Positions 10,051 to 21,248 of a DNA stretch of 64,000 nucleotides are shown one piece after another. Position numbers and translations under genes: made by a program. The stretch is from Zizania palustris (taxonomy: Eukaryota; Streptophyta; Magnoliopsida; Poales; Poaceae): assembly GCA_019279435.1 (NCBI GenBank), contig JAAALK010000086.1, forward strand, positions 15,421,913 through 15,485,912, given 5' to 3'. The notes beneath the pieces are model-generated. The model was not told where the DNA came from and searched no databases. It worked only from the letters and a program-made list of their open reading frames with translations. How positions within the stretch are numbered: position 1 is the first letter of the stretch; each line of letters opens with the position of its first letter.

Positions 10051-11674
10051 GTGCCGATTTTGTTGCATGCTTACGTGTAGTATTGTCATCTAAATCTTTG
10101 GCATTTCTCCTCTGAAAATTACATAGATGAATTTGAATTAAGTTGGCACATAGCTAAAAACAATTTTCATGTCATGCATCGCCACGGTCGATCGACGCAA
10201 ACAGCGTCACAGCTCCCACACCGGCATGTATGGCCAGAGTACTAACATCAACTCGCCAGCGTCCGTGGAGAACGTGACGGTGGTGGAAGGATCACGCCTG
10301 TGGCCGCGCTGGAATCAGTTCAGTCCTTCGCTTGTGACATGCACGCCATGATCGGTTTACACGTATGTACTCTTTTATATGTACATTTCACCGGGAGAAA
10401 ACTATTAGATTGACAAGGTGTAACAACATTCCAACCGAAAAGAAAATCGGCAGGGTGTATGCATTCAATGTGCATATATAAACCAAACACGGTTGATGCA
10501 ACACTTACTAAGCATCCAATGTTGGAGTAGCTTTGATTGCAAGCAAGAATAAAAAGGAGATGTAAATTTGATTAAGATGCTAACGGTGTGAGAATGAAGA
10601 GCGTGATGTAGAGATGCTCGAGGGATATTTAAATAGCGGTTGGTGTATTGGCATTCATTGGAGTCTAAGGGATTTGACTCACGAGCAATTGGTATGTTGT
10701 CGTCCGTTGGAACTGACTTGTGTGATAGGGTAAGTGGCCCCCAAGCAGTTTGGTGAAAAGTTGTTAGTTGAGGTAGACCAACACAATTGAGTACATGTTA
10801 GTCCCTTGACGATTTCGGTGAAAAGGTATCAGTTGGAGCATACTAGTGTCTGTCATATTTAACAGATGCGATAGGAACCATGGGCACATTCATTCCCTGC
10901 CAGCAACACAAGAAAGAAGAAGTTGTTGAAGGGAATGGAAGTGTCACATGGCTTGATGACATACATGAGATAACTCAATAACAATTTGCATCATAGGCCT
11001 CTTAAAGATAGCAATATAATCTAACAGGACTCTTGAAGATCTAATCCCTAGCAGTGTTCTAAAAGGCGTCAGGCGCTAGTCAGCTATTACTTCTGAAGCC
11101 ATATATTAAATCTTAAGTTAGGAGATTGTGTTGTTCTCTTTCTAGTGTTGTTTAGACCTCAGCATATTTGTGTGTGTTTTTAAAATATGTTCATGGCTGC
11201 CATGGAACTCGTGGGCACATCTATTCCCTACCAACAGCACGAGAAAGAAGAAGTTGTTGCAAGGAATGGACGGTCCCACAACTTTGATGACATAAATGAG
11301 ATAACTCAATAACAATTTGCATCATAGGCCTCTAAAAGGAATTAGAGAATCTAATTTTGGTCTTCAGCCGGATAAACTTGAGAATTAGTATCGTAGCCTC
11401 AAAAGTAATAGCAGTAGTAAACTGATAACAGTATCAAAGATGGAAAATATATGAAAACTATTCTTGGCTACATTAGTCAGATATTACTACAAGAGAAGAT
11501 ACTCCTTTGTGCCACTAAGATAGTCTCAACCCTGCTAACTAGAATAGTTTTGTTGGGATTAATTACATAGTCATATTAACAAACATTTGATATGACAAAG
11601 GATTTATTAAAGTGTAAGAGAGAGAAACAATATCTCATGCAAGAAACAAACTCTATATGATATCCAACTCAAGA
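10051..11674. other. Unassigned region with exon-like patch and 130-bp direct repeats
   Basis: Around 10190-10320 the plus strand is GC-richer and reads GMYGQSTNINSPASVENVT, which looks like coding sequence, but I cannot assign a family. On the minus strand 10630-10500 shows a TATTTAAATA box followed by a leader-like stretch. Related 130-bp segments lie at 10875-11008 and 11199-11340. The array unit boundary (10876/10877) falls here. Confidence 0.4.
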
Positions 11675-12030
11675 TATGCCAGTGGCACGCTCGAGGTTTT
11701 GTATGTTACATGCCATGGGAGCTGAGTCCCAGAATTCATCTGGGCAAATTGTTTTGGACTATACAAAAGCAAACCAGGAGAGTGTCTTTGAGCAATTATG
11801 TGTTGTGTGGGATGGGCATCTAAGGATAGTTTTCAACCAAGATCTCAAGGTAATTGATGTTTATTAGTCTCACTAAGATAGTAAGTTGCTTACATTTCCC
11901 TTCAAGTGTTGGCCCCATTGAATAAAATGTTGATTTATTTTACTTGCTGATTTAGATTGCATCATGGGAATTCTATGCCAAGCGTCATGAGGAACTTATT
12001 TCTCATAGATCAATTATACCACAAGTATAA
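11675..12030 (+). pseudogene. SEU: SEUSS-like (LDB1/SEU) gene fragment, two exons (U1)
   Basis: The first exon piece begins YASGTLE, loses frame, then reads QNSSGQIVLDYTKANQESVF to NQDLK, ending at 11849 before a GT donor. An intron of about 106 bases ends in TTTAG at 11955. The second exon reads IASWEFYAKRHEELISHRS and IIPQ. This matches a conserved stretch of SEUSS, a plant co-regulator that partners LEUNIG to repress floral homeotic genes in the nucleus. Internal substitutions, the frameshift in exon 1 and the absence of the rest of the gene mark it as a captured or left-over fragment. It retains its intron, so it did not arise by retroposition of a spliced mRNA. Confidence 0.8.
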
Positions 12031-12718
12031 CTAGTTTAGTTATCTTTGAAGCCTTGTCCATACAACACTACATAATTGAATGCAAACACTGCATTTCTAG
12101 TTGATTTTTTAGGATAAGCTCTAAGCGTTCTCATAATTCATAATAATGTAATTAACATTTATTATAAAAATAATGTTATTAACACTATCTTCAAAAATTA
12201 TGTGTTTGGTACCATACAAGTAAAAATGTAATTAACATTTTATCGGCAAAATAATGGAAACTGTCTTAAAATCCTAGATTCGCTAGTAAACACTGCCATA
12301 ACAGTAAAAAGGGCACTAGCTGACCTTTTTTTTTAGCATAGTGGCGATGGGCGGAGGGCGGTGGCATGGGCTCCGGACAGCGGTGACGTGTGGAGGGCGG
12401 GTAGTGCGAGATCTAGGGATAGTGGTGGGCTCCGAGGGCAGCGACGGGCTACGGGAGCGGCGACGGGATCCGGTACGACGGCGACGGGCTCCGGCCGGGA
12501 CGATGGTGGCGGGTGGCAGTGGGGCTCTAGGACGGCGGCGACGGGCTCTAGGACGGTGAGACAGGCGGAGGGCGGTGGCGACGAGTGGAGGGGGTGGCGG
12601 CGACGGGCTCTGAGGGCGTCGGCGACTGGCTCGGGAGTACGGCGGCAACGGGCGGAGGGCGAAAGTGGGAGTTTGAAGTTAGGTTTAAGCGGGAGTGAAA
12701 GTTATATATAGCTGTATT

Positions 12719-12904
12719 AGCAGTGGCAGGAAAGATGACGTCATCTTGCCCGCCACTGCTATTTCTCTTAGTAGTGGTGGGCGATGACGTCACCAGCCCA
12801 CAACTACTAATCCACCCGCCACTGTATTCCTTAGTAGTGGCGGACCGCTGACGTCACCGGACTACCGCTACTAAAAAGAATAGAAGTGGTGGCTGGTGAC
12901 GTCA
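12719..12904. promoter_or_regulatory. CACTA 3' subterminal zone with four TGACGTCA sites (U1)
   Basis: Perfect TGACGTCA palindromes, the classic plant bZIP/TGA core, lie at 12736, 12785, 12849 and 12897. They are embedded in GTAGTGGC-type inverted repeats. The first sits at the centre of a 42-bp imperfect palindrome (12719-12760). In CACTA elements such zones bind transposase; use by host bZIP factors is inference. Confidence 0.6.
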
Positions 12905-12997
12905 GCATGCCCTCCACTGATTACACCCGACCGCCACTACTAATAGCAAGTAGGGATTATCTAGCATACGTTGTGCTTACATTTCGAGGAACACTTT

Positions 12998-13051
12998 GTA
13001 GCGCAGTGGTGCGGAGGGTTGCTTGGGGCCATGCGGTTCGAGGTTCGAACC
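12998..13051 (+). repeat. tRNA-related / SINE-like Pol III promoter remnant (U1)
   Basis: TAGCGCAGTGGTGCGG fits a tRNA A-box, and GGTTCGAACC at 13042-13051 fits a B-box at normal spacing. A diverged copy of the B-box part follows at about 13060-13085. No tRNA cloverleaf or poly-A tail was found, so it is a tRNA-derived remnant rather than a gene. Confidence 0.45.
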
Positions 13052-13382
13052 TTGCTGCCGGAAGACGGTTTGAGGTTTGAACCTTGCTGTTGGCCTCCTA
13101 ATTTTTAGCACTTTTTATTGAGGTTTAAATCCTCATTTGAACTTGAATTTTTTTAACAATAAAAATACATCATAACTTATAAATTTTTTTAAAAATGGTA
13201 TTTTTCTGCCTCGATTTACGTTAGACATGTATTAACTATAATTAAATAATAACCTATATATATTACCAATATCTTAAACAAAATGACATAATTTATTTTA
13301 CAAATACGCATGCTAAACATAAATGATCTAGCCTTGCACTAAGTTTCCATCGTCGTCGGTGCGTAGATAAGGAATCACACTG

Positions 13383-16300
13383 TCAATGATAATTTTGCTT
13401 CAACCACATTGATCCTTGATATGTCAACAAAAAACGGCACCTCATCAAACTGATTGTATTCTTCTTCATCTTCGACTCCATCAACTCCAACAATTCTTCA
13501 TTTTCCTGGAGCAACGATGTATTTTTTCTCGTCTTAAGGATCAAGTATGTAAAATACTTGTGCCACGGATTGAGCGAGTATCCAAGGGTCATCTCTATAA
13601 CCCACCTTATTAAGGTCAACTATCGTAAAACCGTAATCATCCACCTCCACACATTCTGGATGTCTAACCCACTGGCACTTAATACAGGGATTTCTATAGA
13701 GTTCCCGTAGTTAAGTTCTCATATTTCTTTGATGTATCCATAGTAAGCATTCTTTTGTCTAGTGTTGTCTTCTGCATCTGCTCTGACACCACTATTTTGG
13801 CGTGGACTCTTTTGATCCTTGCTTTGGTATAGATGTGAAACCATTGATGTCATACACTTGCCATATTTTAAACCATGCTCAATGGACCGTAAGACAATTT
13901 ATTTATCATCATCTCTTCGTCGGTTTCTCTAATCAAAAGGTTAGATCCCTCATCCATGATGTGAAATGAATTTTGTGTTATTTCATAATCCATTGTTCAT
14001 CGCAATCTTCATTCTTTTCACGAAGCTCTTGCAGGTGTTGTTCAACATATGGTCTCATAATCGCCAACTGATGCATTACACTGTAATGTGATTCTCTTAT
14101 TGTTTGGTAGCTATTGTATCATATGATTTTCCTGCCTTTAGTTCCTTTACCGGTGAGTCTTCCATGGTGCCGGAACACGGAACTTCTATTGGTTTTCCAT
14201 CACTTATGTAATCTGCGTAGCACTCAATGACTTCCTTAGTCGTTTAGCCCTCTATCATGGAACCCTCTAGATAAGCACGATTTCGTACGTAACCCTTGAA
14301 GATAACCATTAGACGCTCGTACGCATACATATTGTGCAGGTACGTTGGACCAAGAACAAAGATTTGGTCTTCTATATGTATCATATAGTGCTCCATAATA
14401 TCAAAATATGAAGGAGGAAAGCGCATCTCAAGCTCACACATAGTCTCCCTCATTTGTTTACGTAATTCATTTAACTCTTCAATGTCGATCACCTTCTTTG
14501 ATATGACATTGAAGAAGTGACACATGCGTGTTATCACCGTCTTCAGAAATGAATGTTTGATTCCTCTTACTGCGATGGCGAGGAATAGCCCAAGCATAAC
14601 ATGACAATCATGAGTGTTGTAGCCGCTCATCCTCAAATCTGCTACGGAGACAATATTCTTTATATTCGTTGAGAATCCTGTTGGAAACTCTAATTCCATT
14701 TAGACACCTGCAGATTGATCTTTTCTCGTCAATTGTGAGGTTATAGCTAGCAGCCAGAAGGAAAATTTTCCATTGGCCCTTTCCCGTGGTGACGCTTGGG
14801 TCTAATTCCGAGAGTTTGAAGGTTCCTTCATACTTTGAGTCCATCTTTTGACTTGCCCGGTATGTCTAACAAAATACCGATGGTTTTTTTCGAAGAAATT
14901 CTTCTCAACGTGCATTGTATCGATAGCATGACCAATCTCCAACTCCTTCCAATAGGGCAAATATCTAAAGAAGATTGACTGCTTTTTAAATGGAGCATCC
15001 TTGGAAATTTTTTTAGATTTCTTCCTCTTCTTTCCGAAAACAACTTTGATATTCTTCACCATTTCGAATAGAAATTTGTCGTCTCGATGCCGTGGAGGCT
15101 GTCCAAGCTCGATTGTACCATCAGAATGGTTCCTATTTATTCGATATTTGTGGTTTCTTGGTAAAAATCTGCGGTGTCGCATATATATCGTCTTAGCGAA
15201 TGATGGAAGATGCACAGATTCTGTCTGGTCCACACACACTACACATGATGTCTTTCCTTTAAGACATACGTCTCGGGTTGTCAGCTATGGTGCAAAAAAT
15301 CATGGCTCTTAGATTGAAGTGCTCTTCTTGTGCTCATCCCACACACAGACACCATGTTCCCATAGACATTTCATATCCTCCATCAAAGGTTCTAGAAAGA
15401 TATCAATGTCATTGCTAGGTTGTTTGGACTGGAAATTAGAGTAGTGAGCATAAGGTATTTTCTTTTATGGCACAACCATGATGGAATGTTGAACAAGCAC
15501 AGAAAGACCGGCCACGTACTGTGTAGGTTCCTCATCTCACCGAAGGGATTCATTCCATCCGTGCTAAGTCCCATCCTGATATTTCTGGGATCCTCCGAGA
15601 AATCTGGATGGGCCAGGTCAAATGATTTCCACTACCTAGCATCCGTAGGGTGCCAAAGTTTTCCGTCCTTCTTTTGCCCAACGAAATGCCAGATTAATAG
15701 TTCAACATCTCTAGGATTAGAGAACATATGTTTCAAGCGATCAATCACCGGTAGGTACCACATTACAAAGGTTGGAACTTTCCTCTCCGACTTATATATG
15801 TGCTGGTCTGCAATAACATTTTTATTCCTCTTCTGCAACCTCTTATTCTTCTTCCGGTGGTCATTGTAGTCCTCCACACAGTCATTTGGACATTTGTATC
15901 GACTTGCGTTGCACTGCGGATAGCTCTCTAACAATTCATACTCTTTTCGATATAGGATACAGTGGTTTGGACATGCATAAATCTTCTGAACACCCAAAGT
16001 CAACGAATAAATCATCTTCTTTGCTTGGTACGTATCAGATGGCAGACCATTGGGTTTCGGGAAAACCTTTTTTAGGAGCTGTAAAAGATCTAAAAAACTA
16101 GTGTCGGACCATCCATTGCTGGCCTTCAGTTTCATAAGCTCAAGAGTTGTGTACAATATAGTATACTGCTTATCACAACCGTGGCGTTCCTCATAAAGAA
16201 GCTTTTTTATGCTTTGTCAAGTGCTTCAAAGTTATCGTAGCCTTTGGTTGTAATTCTCTACAACAGCACCTCGGTCGCAACATTTTGCATCAGTTCCTCA

Positions 16301-16628
16301 CATCAAAGGCGTCAGCATCATCATGTTGATCAACATTATGTGTTATGTCGGATGTATGATCACAACCTCTTCTATATTGATGAGCATCTTGCGGCACATC
16401 AGGAGGGTTTTGGCCCATCTCACCGTGTTTCGTCCATATATAATAGTTCTTCATGAAACCATTTTTTAACAAGTGAAATCGTATGGTTTCACGATCTGAA
16501 CACGGATACATCGCTTCACACTGACGGGAAGCATATTGTGCGGCAGCTTCAGTAAATTCAGTTACTCTGTTAAAATATGTCACCACATCTCCGTCGTTGG
16601 ACGAGTACATCCAGGACCTGTACTCCAT
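13383..16628 (-). pseudogene. CACTA TNP2-like transposase pseudogene (U1, full span)
   Basis: Domains in minus-strand order are: Transpos_assoc-like (16628-16290); the region before the catalytic domain (16156-15632); Transposase_21 (about 15600-14800, with GLSTDGMNPFGEMRN and DTMHVEKNFFEK); DUF4218 (14700-14244, with SGYNTHDCHVMLG and RFPPSYFDIMEHY); and a C-terminal DUF4216-like part (about 13720-13540, VDDYGFTIVDLNKVGYRDDPW). This is the standard plant CACTA transposase order. The frame is broken by the shared TAG after HPTDAR, a TAA or TAG between domains and several frameshifts. Introns may account for some gaps but not for the in-domain stops. Confidence 0.85.
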
Positions 16629-17267
16629 CTAAAACATATATTATTTAAAAAATATTAATAATTCATTATTGTTAATTTTAGTAATTTACAAATTGAAAAT
16701 ATAATTATTTATCGCTCATAACAACATTAATTAAAAATGCTTTAATTCAAACTATGTATTAAGTAGAAAAAATATTAAATAAATTAACTACATTAGTTTC
16801 TCTCTCCAAACAACATAACTCTAGATCTATAATCATAAATCAAATTAAAAAAGAGATTAAAATGACGTAAAAATTTATATAAGTGATTAATAATTGTGAG
16901 GAGGGTCATATTTGTTCATTTGGGAGAAATAAACACTATAAATGGAAGAATATTTGAAAATTTCTATTCACAAACCCTAAATTAGTAAAACGCTAATAAC
17001 TCATTATATACATGATTAAATACAAAATAAATGTGAGATTCGGCGTGGATTTACATACTAGAATGAAATGCTTCAAAAGAAACGAAAACAAAGCCTCCCC
17101 CTCTTTATCTAGATTTTTGTCGCCATTGTACGGACCAAATTAAATGCGAACTCCAGTAGCCTCGGGCTCAGGGAGGAAGAAGGTCCGTATTTATAGCCAA
17201 AATAGTAGTGGAGATCGCAAGTGATGTCATCAATTCATTAGTAGCGGACAGCGTAGCAGCGGCGGAC

Positions 17268-17360
17268 AGCACCAGCGCCCGCCACTACTATTGGTAAAGT
17301 AGTGGCGGTCGTTGCTGAACCGCCACTACTTTACCAATAGTAGTGGCGGGCGCTGGTGCT
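17268..17360. repeat. Perfect 42-bp inverted repeat near the CACTA 5' end (U1)
   Basis: Arms 17268-17309 and 17319-17360 are identical to the U0 arms, with a 9-base loop. Confidence 0.9.
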
Positions 17361-17455
17361 GGCGTCAGCACTAGCCACTCTAGTGGTGGGCTTCTAATGG
17401 CCCACCACTACAGTGAAAAACTACAACGCCACTACAGTAGCAATTTGTAGTAGTG

Positions 17456-17896
17456 ATAAGATCCTATCAATATGTAACATTGTAGACATAGTTTTTTCTA
17501 TCTTGTCTGCTTTTGTAGGTTCTCTTTCGCAAAAACAGAATTTAGAACAAATTTTATGAATAGCATAGTTGTAATTATCAATTGTTTTGAAATCTTGTAA
17601 TATAATATGATCCCAATCGTGAATTGCACTGGACAACAATATTGTTTTTTGCCGATCATATCGTTGTTTGAGAGCTTTCCACAAAGTGTTAAGATCTTTT
17701 TCTAATACATATTCAATCAGATTTGAGGTCTGTATGGATATGATTCCTAATTAAATATACATTATATATGAATTCATCTCTTAACTATGTGACCCCTTCT
17801 TGTGGGTCTTGTATTGTCGCTAGTATATCATGGGATGCAAGGCTGACCTTGACGTCCATTGCCCATGTTGAATAGTTGTGACCATCAAGATTCAAG
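17456..17896 (-). pseudogene. DUF4219/UBN2 gag remnant cut by CACTA (U1)
   Basis: The UBN2 part is open from 17684 to the CACTA edge (WKALKQRYDRQKTILLSSAI through ADKIEKTMSTMLHIDRILS). The upstream DUF4219 piece (about 17896-17795) is separated by a stop and AT-rich sequence. The native fold is the Copia-type gag N-terminal region. It sits outside the CACTA but abuts its terminus exactly, indicating the CACTA inserted into it. Confidence 0.75.
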
Positions 17897-18536
17897 AGTC
17901 AATATGTCGAACTATTTGTTAGTTATTTTTTCTATAAGGAATTGAGTCATAATTAGCAATCATGGTATCGTTGCAAATAAATGATGCAAAAAATGAAAAA
18001 CAAGTGTAAACTTGAATTTTAGTGACAATAATCTTAATGTGTAACACACAATAAAGAAGTTATAAAATGGGTGTAGATCTTATTTATTTAGGAAGACATA
18101 ATCTTCCATATGGTTAGTAGATGTCAATACTCCTAATATTGTGTTAAAAATTAGAAAGACATTTTTTGAAGGTAATCATTTTGTAAATGTAACCAAATGT
18201 AGACCTTATGATATTTGAATGGATAATTTGCGGTAGGTATACAGTAGATCCAACAACGATACTAAAAACCAAGTTTAGTTGGATTCCATGATCCATAAAA
18301 CTTTGGTTTCTTGCTAGTTGCATTGAGTGCTGAATGGAGAAAATGCTTGTAGGATGGTGGTGACGGTGGAGTGGGAGACGGTAGTCGGTCTGTCTTAATT
18401 GGAACATTTATATCTATATGAAATTTAATTTCTTACGACTTTTGATGCATTCGCCTTTAGTGTCATTCTCTTCTAGTATTTTTACAACCTTAGGCTACAA
18501 GTATGTCAAATAAATTGGTATGATCGGAGTCACCAT
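17897..18536. other. AT-rich spacer without recognised gene (U1)
   Basis: Collinear with 3386-4018. The only sizeable open frame (minus, 18407-18144) has no recognised motif and low-complexity histidine stretches, so it is not called as a gene. Confidence 0.5.
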
Positions 18537-19089
18537 TGCTTAATAAAAATAGACATATAGCCATCTGTGGTGCCATAGTTACATCTAATGTTGTGATCGA
18601 GTTGTTGATCGTGTGTTTGGTCAAGTTTGGGTCTTGCATCACATCATAGGACATGTTTGGGTTGAACCTGGCATGTAGGAGAGCTGCAGCAAGGTGCGTC
18701 CGAGTCTAGGTGCAGTCTGTGCATGTTTGCTGCGATGGAGTTGTTGTTGATCGAGTCGTGGGGCGCCAGGATAGCGGGAATGGTGCTGGTTACTGTGGAG
18801 GAGGTCGTGACGTGTGGAGGAGTGCTCAGTGGTGTTGTAGGCCGGGTCCTGCGGATCATGGCATGAAGACCGGACGTAGATAGCTTTGTTGCGTGGTGCT
18901 TCACGTCTACATATACCAGTGTAGTGTCCTATGTAAAGGTGCCTCATCCAGTGAAATAAAGCCAGGATTCAAGCGTTTGTCGCTGTGGCATTCGTCACCA
19001 GCATAAATGCCATTGTTGCTACTATACATCTTCTTCCTTGAGCTGGAGCGAGTTTGATTGATCTTGTATGTTCCTAGGCGGAGCTAGCA
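18537..19089 (+). repeat. TR-GAG-like LTR 1 (U1), diverged 5' edge
   Basis: The 3' edge GGAGCTAGCA precedes TGGTATCATAGC, an initiator-Met primer site with one mismatch. The first 55 or so bases are poorly conserved against LTR 2. Confidence 0.7.
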
Positions 19090-19112
19090 AGTGGTATCAT
19101 AGCCGATTGAAG

Positions 19113-20072
19113 ATGTCATCGCCGAAGACTTTGACTAGCGGCGACAGTAGTGGCTCGCCACAAACCGTTGTGGCAGAGCGGTTCGCCGGTGGCACCGTCA
19201 AACTCCTGTTGTTGACGAAGAGCAATTACACCGAGTGGAGCCTCGTCATGCAAGTAATCCTAGAGGCGTTGGGGTTGTGGAGCATGGTGGAGACCGGCAA
19301 GGGTGAGCGCCATGAGGATCGGCTAGCATTGGCCGCCATCTTGCCCGCGATGCCATCAGAGCTGAAGGTCGGGCTCACTGTGAAGAAGATGGCGAAAGAG
19401 GCGTGGGAGGCGGTGTAGTCGATGCGGGTTGGCGATGATCACGTGAAGGCGACAAACGTGGAGCGTCTCTTGAAGGCGTTCGAGAACATCACATTCCGCG
19501 ACGGTGAGTCGGTCGACCAGTTCGTGATGCGCATCAACGGCCTCGTTGACAACCTGCACAAACTTGGCGAGAAGATGGAGGACAGCCATGTGGTGTGGAA
19601 GATTCTTTGTGTGCTCCCGAGGAAGATGAGACATGTTGTCATCTCAATTCAGATGCTACTTGACCTCAACACCATGACCGTGGAGGAGCTTCTCGGCCGA
19701 CTACATGAGGCAGAGGAGGAAGACGAAGTCGAGGAGGAGTCGGCGGGTCCTGCACGTCTGCTGCTCACTCAAGGGCAATGGGAGGCTCGTCGGCGCAGCG
19801 AGAAGGAACGTGCACGCGGTGCTGATGCGAGGCGTGGTGGAGACGCACGATGAGGAAGTGAGAAGGGCGGTGGCCGGAGTGGCGGCCATGATGAGCGTGA
19901 CGATGATGCAAGCAACACGAGTTTGGGTTTCAGTAGGCATGCTGGGAGCCGCTTTCGAGGGCGATGCTTTGAATGCGGTGAGCGAGGCCACATTGCCAAG
20001 TACTGCCGTGATAAGAAGGAGAAGGCTCTCATGGCCGAAGTCGATGACGAGGAGCCGACATTGCTGGCATAG
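19113..20072 (+). pseudogene. gag pseudogene 1 of TR-GAG-like element (U1)
   Basis: This is a 320-codon single frame with two internal stops, TAG at 19416-19418 and TGA at 19851-19853. It starts MSSPKT and carries the Copia gag core (NYTEWSLVMQVILEALGLW; NVERLLKAFENITFRDGESV) and an acidic stretch (HEAEEEDEVEEES). The zinc knuckle CFECGERGHIAKYC starts at 19965, and the frame ends EEPTLLA. Gag packages element RNA into cytoplasmic particles. No pol follows; a purine tract and an LTR come directly after, which is the layout of TR-GAG non-autonomous elements that rely on pol from another Copia family. Confidence 0.85.
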
Positions 20073-20104
20073 TGGAACACACCATGTTGTGTTTAGGAGG
20101 AGAA

Positions 20105-20657
20105 TGTTGGAATAAACCCGCCATGAATGCATGAGCAAGGTGTGTGTCACGTCTAGTGCTGCGATCGAGTTGTCGATCGTATGTTTGGTTGAGTTTGGGT
20201 TTTGCATCACGTCATAGGACATGTTTCGGTTGAACCTGGCACGCAGGAGAGCTGCAGCAAGGTGTGTCCGAGTCTAGGTGCAGTATGTGCATGTTTGTTG
20301 TCATGGACCTGCTGTTGATTGATTCATGGGGTGCCAGGATAGCGGGAATGGTGCTGGTTTGTGTGGAGGAGATCGTGGCGTGCGGAGGAGTGCTCAGTGG
20401 CGTTGTAGGTTGGGTCCTGTGGATCATGGCGTGAAGACAAGGCGTTGATGGCTTTGTTGTGTGGTGCTTCACGTATACATATACCAGTGTATTGTCCTGT
20501 GTAAAGGTGTCTCATCCAGTGAAACAAAGCTAGGATTCAAGCGTTTGTCGTTGTGGCGTTCGTCGCCGATATAAATTCCATTGTTGCTACTATACATCTT
20601 CTTCCTCGAGGTGGTGCGAGTTTGATTGATCTTGTGTGTTCCTGGGCGGAGCTAGCA
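20105..20657 (+). repeat. TR-GAG-like LTR 2 (U1)
   Basis: 553 bp from TGTTGGAATAAA to GGAGCTAGCA. It is preceded by the purine tract AGGAGGAGAA and followed by a perfect TGGTATCAGAGC primer site at 20660-20671. Confidence 0.9.
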
Positions 20658-20680
20658 AGTGGTATCAGAGCCGGTTGAAG

Positions 20681-21248
20681 ATGTCATCGCCGAAGACTCC
20701 GACCAACGGTGACAATAGTGGCTCGCCATAAACCGTTGTGGCAGAGCGGTTCGCCGGTGGCACCATCGAACTCTCATTGTTGACGAAGAGAAATTACACC
20801 GAGTGGAGCCTCGTCATGCAAGTAAGCCTAGAGGCGTTGGGGCTGTGGAGCATGGTGGAGACCGGCAAGGGTGAGCGCCACGAGGATCGGCTGGCGTTGG
20901 CTGCCATCTCGTGCACAATGCCATCAGATATGAAGGTCGGGCTCGCTGTGAAGAAGACGGCGAAAGAGGCGTGGGAGGCGGTGAAGTCGATGTGGGTTGG
21001 CGACGATCACGTGAAGGCGGTGAACGTTGAGCGTCTCTTGAAGGAATTCGAGAACATCACATTCCGCGACGGTGAGTCGGTCGACCAGTTCGTGATGTGC
21101 ATCAATGGCCTCATCGACAACCTGTGCAAACTTGGCGAGAAGATGTAGGACAGCCGCGTGGTGCGGAAGATTCTTCGTGTGCTCCCGAGGAAGATGAGAC
21201 ATGTTGCCGTCTCAATTCAGATGCTACTTGACCTCAACACCATGACCA
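20681..21248 (+). pseudogene. gag pseudogene 2, 3'-truncated (U1)
   Basis: It is homologous to gag 1 through VKKTAKEAWEAVKSMWVGDDH and NVERLLKEFENITFRDGES. Stops are a TAA after GSP (early, CAA-type codon) and a TAG after LGEKM. Here the lysine codon that is TAG in gag 1 is intact, so the two gag copies decayed separately. It is cut at ACACCATGACC, with the zinc knuckle and LTR start missing. Confidence 0.8.

Larger units (their letters stand above)
1..10876. repeat. Tandem array unit U0 (right part only)
   Basis: This segment matches U1 from about 14491 to 25418 at an offset of about 14.5 kb. It begins inside the transposase of a CACTA element and runs through the gag remnant, the TR-GAG composite and the minisatellite. 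Compared with U1 and U2 it carries many single-base gains and losses, often in homopolymers, for example around 240-300, 6270-6420 and 6890-6910. The left end of the array is outside the window. Confidence 0.9.
12291..17455 (-). mobile_element. CACTA (En/Spm) DNA transposon, complete copy (U1)
   Basis: The right terminus is the inverted CACTACTACAAA end at 17444-17455. The left terminus is less certain: CACTGCCATAAC at 12291 matches it at 8 of 12 positions and is flanked by AAA against ATA on the right, so the 3-bp target duplication is imperfect. GC-rich and GTAGTGGC-type subterminal repeats occur at both ends. The interior is a minus-strand transposase pseudogene. Confidence 0.75.

Noticed and set aside
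10190..10351. Exon of a host gene (GMYGQSTNINSPASVENVT frame)
   Set aside because: Composition is coding-like, but no family could be recognised and no further exons or splice context were found. It is left as unassigned.
11485..11500. Alternative CACTA left terminus at TTACTACAAGAG
   Set aside because: It resembles CACTACAAGA but the flanking trinucleotides do not match the right side cleanly and it would place SEUSS exons inside the element far from subterminal repeats. 12291 was preferred, though the issue stays open.
12316..12711. GC-rich open frames on both strands near the CACTA end
   Set aside because: Arg/Pro/Gly low-complexity products of GGCGACGGGCTC-type repeats. They are part of the CACTA terminal zone, split by Copia-1 in U2.
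12998..13051. Functional tRNA gene
   Set aside because: A- and B-box words are present but no acceptor stem, anticodon arm or Pol III terminator in a cloverleaf layout could be drawn.
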